Origin: Lewinellaceae bacterium
Lineage (GTDB): Bacteria; Bacteroidota; Bacteroidia; Chitinophagales; Saprospiraceae
Direction: 5' to 3'
NCBI GenBank assembly: GCA_020636095.1
Contig: JACJYN010000002.1
Location: 1 to 64,000 of the forward strand
DNA length: 64,000 nt
In this document: positions 9,493-18,958 of the stretch, piece after piece
Layout of the letters: each line of letters begins with the position of its first letter
Position numbering within the stretch: the stretch's first letter is position 1
The notes under the pieces: model-generated
Told to the model about the DNA's origin: nothing
Seen by the model: only the letters and a program-made list of their open reading frames with translations
Databases searched by the model: none
Program-made: the position numbers and the translations under genes

Positions 9493-11331
9493 CGATATCC
9501 TCTTTTTTGGGGTTGGATTTCCCTTTTTTGATGTAATGGATGTATTCGCCCGAAGGGCCGAAAGATTAAAGGAAGACGTTCCTGAAGTTGTAGACTTCAG
9601 CCCTGTTGCATTTTCCATAGGATAATAGCTGCTTTTAAAGTTGGACGAATGGCCGGTTTCACGAGCGCTGCATGGATCGGCGCCGGCTCTTTCGGCACAG
9701 CACATTTGTTTCGGCATTCCGCTACCCGGAGCGGAAATATCCTCCGCATCCTTCAAATGAGAAAGCCCGTGCCCGGAAGGCATAGGAGCGCAAACTGCTT
9801 GAATTTCCTGGATAGCCGCCCAAGGCCGGCGGTTACTAGAGTAGAATTGATCCATGAGCTTGTGATCTGTTTAGTTTTGCTTTTCTTATCGGTTTGGCAT
9901 GCAGCAGGCCTGCCGGCGCCGGCGTTTTCACGCCGCCCGGTAATGGACGAAGGCTGCCGCCATCCTGGCTTTTATTGGTGGAGCACTTGCCGTACTGCCT
10001 TTTTGCCGAAGGTTGCGCAGTAGGGCATGCCCTGTAAATGTCTTGTTATATCAGCTGGAGCGGGCTGATACCACTCCACTATTGGGTGATCTGTTTTATG
10101 GGAAACGGCTTTTTTACAGAAGCCGGGCTTAATACTTTTCGTGATCCAAAAGTAGATGATGAAAAGTACCTTTAGCCAGACAGAAAACAGGCTTTCGTTC
10201 CCCAAGAATCGAGGGACCATCCATCTTTTTTGTAAAAAACTGTAAATCAATTTCTTATAAAAATCCAATACCCGCTTCAGCCCCCTTCCACCTCCCAAAG
10301 CACTGCCTGCTGCCGGGTTCGCCTGAGCAGGGGAAGCATCAGGTAAGGCTGATGCCTCTGGAGTAAGAAGGAGCATATTTCGAAGCCGGCGGCAGTGTAC
10401 CGAGAGCCCATTCCGCGCCGCTTTTCACCTCATCCCGGCTTTGCCTCCCGGGCGCCGGTTTTCCAATTCGAACGCGGCTGTTGTACTGGTACTTCGGCAC
10501 TTCCGATGAGGCTCCAAACGAGCTACATTCCTCGGCAAAATTCATGCGACAGGGCGCCGGTACTCTGTAGCGGGAACGAACGCAGGACAAGGCGCCGCGC
10601 CATACCCGGTTGCAGGCTGACGCTTCGCCGACAGGCAGTACCAGCAGCACTACCCTGCCCTGCCTGCCGGCGCCGGGCAAGAGCACAGTACCAGGCGCTG
10701 CTCCGGTAGGAGCCAGTAAGGCACACCATGGGCTGCCCAATCATCCGGCAAGGTTGGTAGGGCGCTCTTTCGAGGGTAAACCCTGGTGTTTTCCGGTTTT
10801 CAAACACTGAAAACAGGGGCGTCAACTGACTGGGAAACAGTGGTTTTGGCAGAATTTCCGGTGATTTTTACTTATGTGTCCCGAAAAAAATAACCGCCTG
10901 TAGTATTTTGGCGGCCATTTGAAGGATCAGCCGTATCTCTTTTTCCATGATGAGGGAATTTTTTCAATTGTTCTTACTGAAAAGGGTTTTAGAGGCCGGC
11001 AGATCTTTATCCGCGGCCTCATAAAGCTGTTTATTACCCTTTAATTTTGATGCAATTTAGGCGGATGTAAAGGCAATAAAGCAGACAAAAAGAGCACTTT
11101 CGTTCCCCTCAGAAAAAACACACCTTCTCCTTAAAACCTTACAACATATTGATTTTCTTAGCCTTAAAAGAAGCCCAAAACACTCTTTTGGTCCTTTTTC
11201 AGAATGAACGAGAGGCCAGGCGATTTTAAAAAAGGGAATGGAAATTAATTTTATACCGTATTTTTATACGGCAATCCTCGCTATCCGGAAGGATGGCGCA
11301 CCATCGAATTCAATAGTCAATGATATTAGAC
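9493..11331. other. Non-coding stretch, 1.8 kb
   Basis: No reading frame here has a recognisable domain, signal peptide or consistent coding bias; the short open frames on both strands overlap each other and look accidental. A perfect 7-bp hairpin (CTGAAGT/ACTTCAG) lies at 9582-9600, just upstream of the secreted-protein gene, and another (GCATCAG/CTGATGC) at 10336-10355. The middle part (about 10370-10800) is GC-rich and could be the remains of a decayed gene, but I could not recognise one. Confidence 0.4.
9582..9600. promoter_or_regulatory. Short inverted repeat upstream of secreted-protein operon
   Basis: CTGAAGT and ACTTCAG form a perfect 7-bp inverted repeat with a 5-bp spacer, about 90 bp upstream of the start at 9492. 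It could be an operator or an RNA hairpin in the leader. No promoter motif could be assigned beside it. Confidence 0.25.
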
Positions 11332-11953
11332 ATGCTGAAGGTAGCCTTTATTGAAGATGACCCTGTTTACCGGCAAAGCATAAGCGCATCCCTCCGTTTG
11401 CAACCTGATGTCACATGCCTGGTCAGCGCCGGCTCAGTGGAGGAGTTTTGGGAAGCCCTGCCTTCCCGAGCCGAAATAGATATCCTTTTCCTCGATATTG
11501 ACCTGCCCGGGCAGTCTGGTATGAGGCTTTGCCTGCCTTACGGCAGCGGTTCCCCAGGTACTGACCTGATCATGCTCACCCAATTTGAAGGCAGGGAGCA
11601 ACTGCTTCAGGCTTTCAGTTCTGGCGCAACGGGATATTTGTTAAAGGACTTTCCTGCTTTGCAATTACCTTCCTTCATCCAGATCGTCCGAAAAGGCGGG
11701 GCTCTGATCTCTCCGCAAATGGCGCGATGGGTCATCGAATATTTCAATCCTCCCAAAACGGGTAGGGCATCACTGACGGCAAAAGAACTTCAGTTGCTGA
11801 ACCTTTTCGCCGACAACCATTCCTACCAGGAAGCAGTACCAAATTCTGGGCATATCGGTAGACGGGGTAAAGTATTATGTTAAAAAGTTATATAACAAAC
11901 TGAATGTCAATAACAGGATCGACGCCATCCGCGCCATTAAAGGCAACCTGTAG
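11332..11953 (+). pseudogene. NarL/LuxR-type response regulator, frameshifted in the HTH
   Basis: The product is a two-component response regulator. The receiver domain shows the acidic pocket (FIEDD), the phospho-acceptor in LFLDIDLPGQSG, the threonine in MLTQF and the lysine in LLKDF. A LuxR-type HTH begins at LTAKELQLLNLFADNHSYQE. The frame then shifts and stops at 11883. In another frame the HTH continues as QILGISVDGVKYYVKKLYNK and on to NRIDAIRAIKGNL, ending at 11953. Removing one C from the CC near 11835 gives YQEAVQILGIS, a normal HTH. The start is 11332 (MLKVAF), or 11320 with four extra residues. The TPR-histidine kinase that follows 155 bp downstream is the obvious partner. Without the repair the protein would lack its recognition helix and could not bind DNA normally. 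Confidence 0.75.
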
Positions 11954-12107
11954 GAAAAGGCAGCAAGAACGCAATACGGTTAAGACCCCCATCTTACTGC
12001 AGCATTCTGTTTATTTTCATGCATTCCCTCATCCGGGCACTGGTACAGCGTTAGCTCTCAAGCCTGATTTTCAAGGCTAAAAACACGCCTTCATCAAAAC
12101 CATTATT

Positions 12108-13696
12108 ATGAAGAGTGGTAGAGCAAAAATTTTACTTTCGGCTTTTTTATTTTTCTCTTTTGCCCATTAAATGCCTCCCAGATCGAAGAATGGCAAGCCG
12201 AACTGGACACCGTCCGGTCGGCGGAACGCAAACTGGAGCTCTTGTCCTTGCTCGCCCAAAAGTCACCGACAATGGATCAGAAGATACATTGGGCGCAGGA
12301 ATGGCTCGCGTTTGCCTTTGAGCAGAAAAACGCCGACGCCGATACCACGCCTATTATATACTCCTGGTACGCCCGCGGCAATATGGGGGATTTTCAAATA
12401 GTCCGACAGGAAGGAAAGAAGATGTTGAAAAAGGCCCTGGCCTACGGAGACCCGGAGTTGGTGTTGAATGCTTATAATATATATGCCGGCTTTGGTTACT
12501 ATTCTCTCCAGTCCTTCGATTCGGCGGCCATACTCTACCGGGCGGCCCTTGATTACGCCGATACTGCAAAGGGCATGCTATCCGATAGCATCAACCTCGA
12601 CCTGAAAGAACAAGTGCTGGAAAACAGCAAACTCAAGGAAGAACAATTGCGCCAGCGCAATGAACTCCTGGAACGGGAAAACCAGATATTATTGGCGGAA
12701 AAAGCACAAAGGCGGGCATCCCTCATTCTACTGGCCCTCGGTGTCGTCAGCCTGGCCATCCTTTCCTTCCTGATGTGGGACAGGCGCAAAATTCTGGCCC
12801 AGGGGCGCAGCCTCACCAAGCGCCTAAACAAACAGCTGGAAACCCTAAGCAACGACCTGCGCTCCCACAATAGCTTGCTTTCAGAAAAAATCCAGGGGCA
12901 AGTGGGCGCCTTGTCAGAGAAAATCGCTGATATTAACAGCCAGCTTTCTCTTCAATCCGACACGGGCCCTTTGGAAAGGCTGGATATCCTAAAAGCTGCC
13001 ATTGAAATGGAAAAGGAACTGGCCGCTTCTGTTCAGGACGTCATGTCCCGTAAAGAAGAAGCCCTCCGGTCCTTCAATTATATGGTGGGCCACGACCTGA
13101 AGGCGCCCCTGAACAGCGCTTCCAACATCATATCTCTGGTAAAGGCAGAGGTGGGCGGCCAGGCCCGGCCAAAGGCTTTGGACTATCTCAACCTGCTACA
13201 GGGGCTGGTCAACGAGATGCGGGTCATGATCGACGGCATCTCTGCTTACGCCCAGGCCGACAAGCTGGAACTGCGGCTCCAGAGAATAGACGCTAACGCC
13301 CTGGCCGACAGCACCATCCGGCCACTTCGCCAGGCTATGCCTGCCGAAATGGCCGGCACGTCCATCGAGATAGTATCTCCCCTGCCCTCTCTTTATGCCG
13401 ATCCCCTGTTATTGCGCCAGGTGTTGACCAATTTGCTGAGTAATGCGGTCAAAGCCACCCGTTCTGTGGCCCAACCGAAAATTACCATTACCGGAAAAAT
13501 GGCCCATGGACAAACTGCTTTGTCCATTGAAGATAATGGTGTCGGCATACCGCTCCAAAGCCAGCGCCACATCTTCCAATTGTTCAAATCCGCTCATAAC
13601 CGCGACGTTTTTCCCGGCACCGGCGCCGGCGCCGGGCTGGCCATCGTCAAACGAATTGTAGAGCGGCATGGCGGTTGGATAGCGCGAGAACCCTGA
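12108..13696 (+). pseudogene. TPR sensor histidine kinase, frameshifted, internally deleted and 3'-truncated
   Basis: The gene begins at 12108 with a signal peptide (MKSGRAKILLSAFLFFSFA) that runs into a stop. The mature sequence (SQIEEWQAELDTV) continues in another frame, consistent with a lost base in the T-rich run at 12140-12165. Only ~110 residues of the TPR region remain. Compared with the paralogue at 23094, about 250 residues are missing in frame near 12590. A TM segment follows (SLILLALGVVSLAILSFLMW), then a coiled coil, the HisKA H-box (MVGHDLKAPL), N-box (NLLSNAVKAT), G1 (DNGVGIP) and G2. G2 reads GTGAGAGLAIVKR, with two extra residues from a 6-bp GGCGCC duplication. The last ~25 residues of the ATPase domain are replaced by WIAREP, where the gene overlaps the next kinase. 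Function was probably lost or altered. Confidence 0.75.
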
Positions 13697-15960
13697 TCGA
13701 CGAAGCGCTGGAGATTACTCACGGGAGGTATGCCGCCGAAGAAGCCTATGCCTTCTTCGTAGAAGCCCTTTACTACTGGAAGCTCGAGGCGTTTGAAAAG
13801 GCCATTGACAGTTACGGAAAAGCGGCGCAACTGTACAGGGAAACGGGAGACGAACTGTATGAAGTTTTCTGCTATTACAACAGCACCCTTTTACTTGACT
13901 ATACGGCCGAAGAAAAAGATAGGCTCCGCTCCAATGCTTTCCATCATAAAACGCTTAAAAAAACGCGGGCACTAATGGACGCAGGCAAGGCGCATGTACT
14001 TTATAATACGTATTTTGCCTTGGGCGACAACTTCAGGTATCTCAACCAAAAGGACAGCAGCCAACTCTATTTTCTAAAGGCCATCGAACTCAGTAAGACG
14101 CATCCTACTTCGTACCGGGAAGTCTATGTGTTGGCCTGTTATAATTACATGGACCAGTATAATTACGGTCTTGCACTTGAAACCGCTCAAGAACTCATTC
14201 AAAGGGCGCGCGAAAAAAAAGACAAAGAAGATGAAATGTGGGGGTGGAGTACCCTGGCATTCTTTTACCGCGCCTTATCCAATAAAGAATCCGCCGCCGA
14301 GTATTATGAAAAGGCGTACCAACTGGCTGAAGAACTGCAAGACACTAACAATATGCTTCAGTTTAAGATCGACGCCCTTCTTCAGCAAGCATTTTCTCCG
14401 AGCGGCGCCCAGGCGGTCCCCCGGTTGTTCGAATTGTACGATCGTGCCAAAAGTGATATGCCTTGCGCGCTATCGCTTTGGGTCGGGGCAATAGGCGATC
14501 TACTTATAGACTACCGCCAATATGACCGGGCGTTGAGCATAATTGAAGATCTCCTGGCGCGCGCCGCGCAATGTGACGATGCGTTTCATATGGCCAAATT
14601 GTTGACGGAGAAAGCCGATTTGCTACTACTATTGCAAAAAAATGAGGAGGCGCTGGCTTTGGCCCGCCGCGCCTTGCGTTTGTCCGATGAAAAAGACAAT
14701 CCCCAGCAATATTACGCCGCGATGGAAGTATTGAGTAGAGCCGAAGCCGTACGGGGGCTATCGGCCGCGGCAGACGACCGCTTCCGAAAAGTTCATGCTT
14801 ACCGGGATTCCATTGAAAGCCTTCGTTTGAAAGCCATTGCCAACTTAACCCGGATACAGGAACAAGACAAGGCACAGTTGGTCTTACTCGAAAAAGAAAA
14901 CAGTCACTTACTGGCGCAACATCGAAAGAACCGGCAGATCAAAGTCTTGCTGGGCGCCGGCTTGGCAGGCGCAATCATTCTAATCGGCCTTTTCCTGGAC
15001 CGACGCAAAATAATGCGCAAAGCCAACCAACTCAGCGAAGACCTGAATAAGCAGATCGAAACGCTTGGCAAAGAGATCAGCGCTCAAGCCGATCTGCTAT
15101 CCGAAGATCTTCAGGCCAAAGTAAAGCATCAAAAGAGTAAAATTTTCGACTTAAGGCAACGCTTGAACCAAGAGATCAAAACGCTTTCTTCCCAGGAGAA
15201 GCTAAGACTACTGAACGGTATTATGGAACAGCAAAGTGCTTTTCAAAGAGAAATATACGTCACAGCCGCCCGCAAAGAAGAGGAGTTGCGAGCGTTCAAC
15301 TACACCATTAGCCATGATCTGAAAGCGCCTTTGGTCAATGCTTCGAATTTTGTCGACCTGTTGGAGGTGGAGTCATCCGAAGACCTCAACCCCAAGATTC
15401 AATCTTACCTTCAGCAATTCCGCTATTTACTGAATGATATGAAAAAAATGATCGAAGGAATTTCCAAATACGCTTACTACGATCACGAAGCGATCCATCC
15501 GCGAAAAATCGAGCCGGCGCTATTGTTTCAGGAAATCTTTGATCAAATACGTCAATCCACGCCTTCGGCAAGCCGCATAGACATTCAAATTCACAATCCA
15601 TTGCCGAACCTTTTCGCAGATCCTTTCCTGCTGCGGCAAGTCGCGGTGAATCTACTCACCAACGCCGTAAAATTCAGCGCCCCCGTTGAAAAACCTCAGA
15701 TTGCTATCTCGGGACTTACCGATGAGCATTTTGCAAAAATCGTCGTGGCCGATAATGGAGTGGGCATTCCCAGCCAAGCAAAGGATCGCCTTTTCCAGCT
15801 TTTCCGTTCCGCTCACAAGCGAAACGAATTTCCCGGCACGGGCGTAGGGCTGGCGATCGTGAAGCGAATTGTAGAGAAACACGGCGGCTCCATCTTCGTG
15901 GAAAGCGCCGGAGAGGGGCTGGGCGCTTCGTTTACCATCCGGTTGCCTCGGGCGGAATAG
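13675..15960 (+). CDS. TPR sensor histidine kinase (N-terminus missing)
   Basis: This frame of 761 residues encodes a TPR-containing sensor kinase. About 400 residues of TPR helices (KAIDSYGKAAQLYRETGD, SSQLYFLKAIELSKTH, SAAEYYEKAYQLAEELQD) are followed by a TM segment (VLLGAGLAGAIILIGLFL), a coiled coil and a HisKA/HATPase module. The module has the H-box histidine in ISHDLKAPL (about residue 547), the N-box NLLTNAVKFS, G1 DNGVGIP and G2 GTGVGLAIVKR, and ends normally in FTIRLPRAE. The start is doubtful: the only upstream candidate is TTG at 13675, inside the tail of the preceding kinase gene, and there is no signal peptide. Related kinases here have a signal segment and ~90 more N-terminal residues, so the N-terminus was probably lost in the deletion that fused the two genes. 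Confidence 0.8.
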   Translation: MDSARTLIDEALEITHGRYAAEEAYAFFVEALYYWKLEAFEKAIDSYGKAAQLYRETGDELYEVFCYYNSTLLLDYTAEEKDRLRSNAFHHKTLKKTRALMDAGKAHVLYNTYFALGDNFRYLNQKDSSQLYFLKAIELSKTHPTSYREVYVLACYNYMDQYNYGLALETAQELIQRAREKKDKEDEMWGWSTLAFFYRALSNKESAAEYYEKAYQLAEELQDTNNMLQFKIDALLQQAFSPSGAQAVPRLFELYDRAKSDMPCALSLWVGAIGDLLIDYRQYDRALSIIEDLLARAAQCDDAFHMAKLLTEKADLLLLLQKNEEALALARRALRLSDEKDNPQQYYAAMEVLSRAEAVRGLSAAADDRFRKVHAYRDSIESLRLKAIANLTRIQEQDKAQLVLLEKENSHLLAQHRKNRQIKVLLGAGLAGAIILIGLFLDRRKIMRKANQLSEDLNKQIETLGKEISAQADLLSEDLQAKVKHQKSKIFDLRQRLNQEIKTLSSQEKLRLLNGIMEQQSAFQREIYVTAARKEEELRAFNYTISHDLKAPLVNASNFVDLLEVESSEDLNPKIQSYLQQFRYLLNDMKKMIEGISKYAYYDHEAIHPRKIEPALLFQEIFDQIRQSTPSASRIDIQIHNPLPNLFADPFLLRQVAVNLLTNAVKFSAPVEKPQIAISGLTDEHFAKIVVADNGVGIPSQAKDRLFQLFRSAHKRNEFPGTGVGLAIVKRIVEKHGGSIFVESAGEGLGASFTIRLPRAE

Positions 15961-15967
15961 ATAGGTA

Positions 15968-16120
15968 AGTAAGTGGCCGGACACATTTAGATTACGTATA
16001 ACCCGGGTCAAGTCCGAGCGCAATAGGAAATTGCGCCCCGACAACGCCCTCTCGGGCGCTAATTTCCCATTGGCGCGCGAGTTAATCTAAGTGCAATTTA
16101 AATATGTCCACCCACTTACT
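15968..16120. repeat. TIR element (MITE-like), 153 bp
   Basis: The ends form an inverted repeat of about 22 bp with 19 matches: 15968-15989 begins AGTAAGTGG and 16099-16120 ends CCACTTACT. The interior has no coding capacity but contains shorter inverted segments. It sits directly after the kinase stop codon, so its hairpin may also end transcription. Confidence 0.6.
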
Positions 16121-16143
16121 AGGTTTCTTTTCCCCGTAAATTA

Positions 16144-16431
16144 TTACAGGAAAACGTCATAAAAATCATCTGACTCCTCCATGCCGCATAGTCCGCGGCC
16201 GATCCGTTCCCGGTCTACCCCCAAAGCCGCTTTAATCGGCTGAGGGATGATAAAATCTTCTTCTATTTCAAATCCGTCTCCGGCGAAATACTTGCGGCAC
16301 ATGGCCGGCGAAAGCGCCTCCTTGTTTACGCGCATGACCAGCGCCATCTGCCCTGGAAGGCCGCTCAACCAGGCGGAAACCGCCCGGCAGTCGCCGTGTT
16401 CTTTACCCATTACTTCGTTCACCGGGAGCAT
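16144..16431 (-). CDS. Small hypothetical protein
   Basis: This frame encodes 95 residues. The composition is protein-like (CRKYFAGDGFEIEEDFIIPQ, IKAALGVDRERIGRG), with an acidic C-terminus ending ESDDFYDVFL. I recognise no family, and there is no signal peptide or TM segment. It is divergent from the AAA-ATPase fragment that starts ~25 bp away and may itself be the tail of a gene cut at the same breakpoint. It could also be spurious. Confidence 0.4.
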   Translation of the reverse strand: MLPVNEVMGKEHGDCRAVSAWLSGLPGQMALVMRVNKEALSPAMCRKYFAGDGFEIEEDFIIPQPIKAALGVDRERIGRGLCGMEESDDFYDVFL

Positions 16432-16454
16432 AGCGCAAATACCGCTTCCCGCGC

Positions 16455-17096
16455 ATTTCCGGGGTGAGCAAGTTTAGCAAGGTGGGCGCATCGGCCTTCG
16501 AGAGCTACAACCTGGAAAAGCTCGAAACCGTGCCCCTGCTCTTCCAAACCGGCTACCTTACTATTAAGGCGTACGACCCACAACTATTGCTCTACACCCT
16601 CGACTACCCCAACCGGGAAGTCAAGGATAGTATGCTGCAGCACCTCATCGGCGCTTTCCGCCACGGAGAAGCCTCCACCTCCACCCCGGCGGTAGTGCGG
16701 CTGTACAAAGCTTTTCTGAACGACGACTTGCCTGCCGCCATCGAATTGATCGACAGCCTGTTTCAAACCATCCCCTACCAGTTGTTCATAGAGGCCAAAG
16801 AGAATTTCTACCACGCCCTGGTCCACTTGCTGTTCACCTATCTCGGGCAGTACATGCAATCGGAGGTGAGCGTATCGCGCGGCAGGCTGGATGCGGTGGT
16901 GCAGACGGACACCCACATTTACCTCTTCGAATTCAAGCTGAACCAAAGCGCCGGGGCGGCCCTGGAGCAGGTCCGCAGCCGGGGCTATGCTGATGCTTAC
17001 CGCCAAAGCGGCAGGGAGGTGGTTGCCGTGGGCGTGAATTTCAGCAGTGAGCGCAAGGCCGTGGAGGCGTGGAAGGCAGAGCGGTTGAAAGAATAA
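16455..17096 (+). pseudogene. AAA-ATPase/PD-(D/E)XK nuclease-like protein, decayed copy
   Basis: This is a deleted paralogue of the intact gene at 20818. It keeps a short internal piece (SGVSKFSKVG) and jumps directly to ASAFESYNLEKLETVPLLFQ. That removes about 350 bp of the middle, and the whole N-terminal ATPase part is absent. The C-terminal nuclease-like domain is complete: GRLDAVVQTDTHIYLFEFKL, then GYADAYRQSGREVVAVGVNF, with the D, EFK and YR residues typical of PDDEXK_9 (DUF1703). An open frame from GTG at 16464 gives 210 residues, so a nuclease-domain-only protein could still be made, but I see no convincing ribosome binding site. The 28-bp segment around GTGAGCAAGTTTAGC is identical to the intact copy. 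Confidence 0.75.
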
Positions 17097-17443
17097 GGGG
17101 CCGGCAGCCGCCCCGCCAAAAAAAACTGAATTTTATGAAACAAATTTCTCCATAAGCCGTAATGCCCTTTTATAAGCTGTTTTCTCTTCCCTTTAATTCG
17201 TAGAGCTGAACGAACCGTTGGCCTGCGAGCGAACATCCTACCTCCCACATTCAATTTTTCCTCTTCGATATTTTCCAGCTGCGGCGGCTATGCCCTCGAT
17301 TTTCCCGGTACGCCATACGGCTTCTTATCCGGGAAACAAGTCCAAAAGAGGAGCCGCTGTATTGCTTCGCCTGCATCCTTAGCGTTCCTGCCAGTTCTAC
17401 CTCCCCCGTCAGCACCGATTTTTTCACTTTTTACTCATTTACG
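17097..17443. other. Intergenic region
   Basis: This 347-bp stretch between the decayed ATPase copy and the cytochrome c peroxidase gene contains no recognisable gene, repeat or promoter motif. Confidence 0.4.
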
Positions 17444-18799
17444 ATGAAAGAGAAAACCGTTTTATTGATGGGGCTGCTGGTACCTGTTCCTACTGGCATC
17501 CTGTGGAAAAGAAGAAGCCTACGGCGTCGCGGACCCTTAGGTGATGCCCTGGAAACCGCCCTGCTGGAACAAGCCGGCAGCCGGGGCCTCGACTTCTACC
17601 GACTGCCTTCATCCACTAGCCTGCATGAGATTCCGCAAGACCCACTCAACCCATTGACCCCGGAAAAAGTAGCTCTGGGCAAAATGCTTTTTCACGAGGC
17701 CGGCCTGGCCATGGCGCCAAAAAATGATAGGAGCATGGGTACTTATTCGTGCGCTTCCTGCCACTTTGCCGCTGCCGGCTTCCAGGCCGGCAGGCACCAG
17801 GGAATTGGAGAGGGCGGAGAAGGGTTTGGCATTAGAGGAGAAGGCCGCCAGGCGGCGGCGGCTTATGATGCGGCCGACCTCGATGTGCAACCCATCCGCA
17901 GCCCTTCGGCTTTGAATTCCGCCTATCAGGAAGTCATGCTGTGGAACGGCCAGTTCGGCGCCACCGGCCCAAATGCCGGCACAGCTTATGCCTGGCGGGC
18001 CGGAACGCCCATAGCCGTCAACCACCTGGGTTTCCAGGGCCTGGAATCCCAGGCTATTGCCGGCATTGATGTACACCGCCTGCTCCCGGACCGGGAAACC
18101 CTGGAAAGCCTGGGGTATAAGGAGCTGTTCGACCAGGCCTTCCCCGAGCGCCCGGAAGCGGAGCGATACAACAAAATAACCGCCGGGTTGGCGATGGCCG
18201 CCTACGAACGGACACTGCTCGCCAACGAAGCCCCCTTTCAGCAGTGGCTGCGCGGAGATCAGTTTGCCTTGTCGGAACTGGAAAAGAAAGGCGCCCTTCT
18301 CTTTTTCACCAAAGCCGAATGCAGCAGTTGCCACACGGGCCCGGCGCTCAACAGCATGGAATTTTACGCCCTGGGCCTGAAAAACCTTTCGGACTGTCCG
18401 GAAGAGGTCTTTATGGCGCCTGCCGATTCGCCGGCCAACCTCGGCCGGGGTGGGTTTACGGGAAGGGCGGAAGACGCCCACAAATTCAAGGTGCCCCAGC
18501 TCTACAACCTGAAAACCTCCCCCTTTTACGGGCATGGCGCCAGTTTTCGGTCCATCCGGGAGGTGGTGGCCTATAAAAACCGAGGTGTTGCGGAAAACCC
18601 GGCGGTGCCCGCCTCCCAACTGGCGGAAGGGTTCCATCCACTCGGCCTGACAGAGGAGGAAATAGATGCCATAACCGCCTTCGTGGAAAATGCCCTGCAC
18701 GACCGCAACCTGAAACGCTATGAGCCGGATGCTGTTCTTTCCGGGATGTGCTTCCCGAATAACGACGGGCAGTCGCGGCTGGATATGGGGTGTGAATGA
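17444..18799 (+). CDS. Di-heme cytochrome c peroxidase (CcpA/MauG family), probable lipoprotein
   Basis: The product is a periplasmic di-heme peroxidase that would reduce hydrogen peroxide with electrons from a cytochrome. Two heme c motifs are visible: CASCH at about residues 103-107 and CSSCH at about 293-297. Family features follow the first (RSPSALNSAYQ, LWNGQFG) and the second (KVPQLYNLKTSPFYGHGAS, LTEEEIDAITAFVENAL). Length (~450) is normal for the longer branch of the family. The N-terminus as read has no clear export signal (VPVPTGILWKRRSLRRRG). In the +1 frame between about 17476 and 17535 the DNA encodes YLFLLASCGKEEAYGVADP, a classic lipobox (LASC). Removing one G near 17479 and adding one C near 17535 restores one continuous lipoprotein precursor. 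Whether the real product is exported therefore depends on whether these two indels are real. Confidence 0.85.
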   Translation: MKEKTVLLMGLLVPVPTGILWKRRSLRRRGPLGDALETALLEQAGSRGLDFYRLPSSTSLHEIPQDPLNPLTPEKVALGKMLFHEAGLAMAPKNDRSMGTYSCASCHFAAAGFQAGRHQGIGEGGEGFGIRGEGRQAAAAYDAADLDVQPIRSPSALNSAYQEVMLWNGQFGATGPNAGTAYAWRAGTPIAVNHLGFQGLESQAIAGIDVHRLLPDRETLESLGYKELFDQAFPERPEAERYNKITAGLAMAAYERTLLANEAPFQQWLRGDQFALSELEKKGALLFFTKAECSSCHTGPALNSMEFYALGLKNLSDCPEEVFMAPADSPANLGRGGFTGRAEDAHKFKVPQLYNLKTSPFYGHGASFRSIREVVAYKNRGVAENPAVPASQLAEGFHPLGLTEEEIDAITAFVENALHDRNLKRYEPDAVLSGMCFPNNDGQSRLDMGCE

Positions 18800-18822
18800 G
18801 CAGGCCTTATGGATTGTGGAAA

Positions 18823-18877
18823 CTAGTAGGCTGTCAAGCTCAAATCAACCGGTGATCTGTGCTTGACAGACTGCTAG
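18823..18877. repeat. Inverted repeat downstream of peroxidase gene
   Basis: CTAGTAGGCTGTCAAGC at 18823-18839 pairs with GCTTGACAGACTGCTAG at 18861-18877 (15 of 17 positions). It starts and ends with CTAG, the same tetramer that flanks the adjoining element at 18878-20711. It may be a transcription terminator or a very short mobile element. Confidence 0.45.
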
Positions 18878-18958
18878 TGCGCCGGGAACGAAATTCTTAA
18901 CCAATTCTTTGGGCTCTTTTTCGCCCATGCTGCGTTGCTCCTTCCTTCCGTAGCTTAG

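Noticed and set aside
9493..9855. N-terminal extension of the 4840-9492 protein
   Set aside because: The extension has no domain and would bury the signal peptide; the shared leader and a purine-rich stretch mark 9492 as the start.
9649..10825. Several overlapping open frames on both strands between 9649 and 10825
   Set aside because: They have no recognisable motif, overlap each other and have arginine/proline-rich accidental composition.
17609..18700. Minus-strand open frame of 363 codons
   Set aside because: It is antisense to the cytochrome c peroxidase, whose two CxxCH motifs and family signatures are unmistakable.
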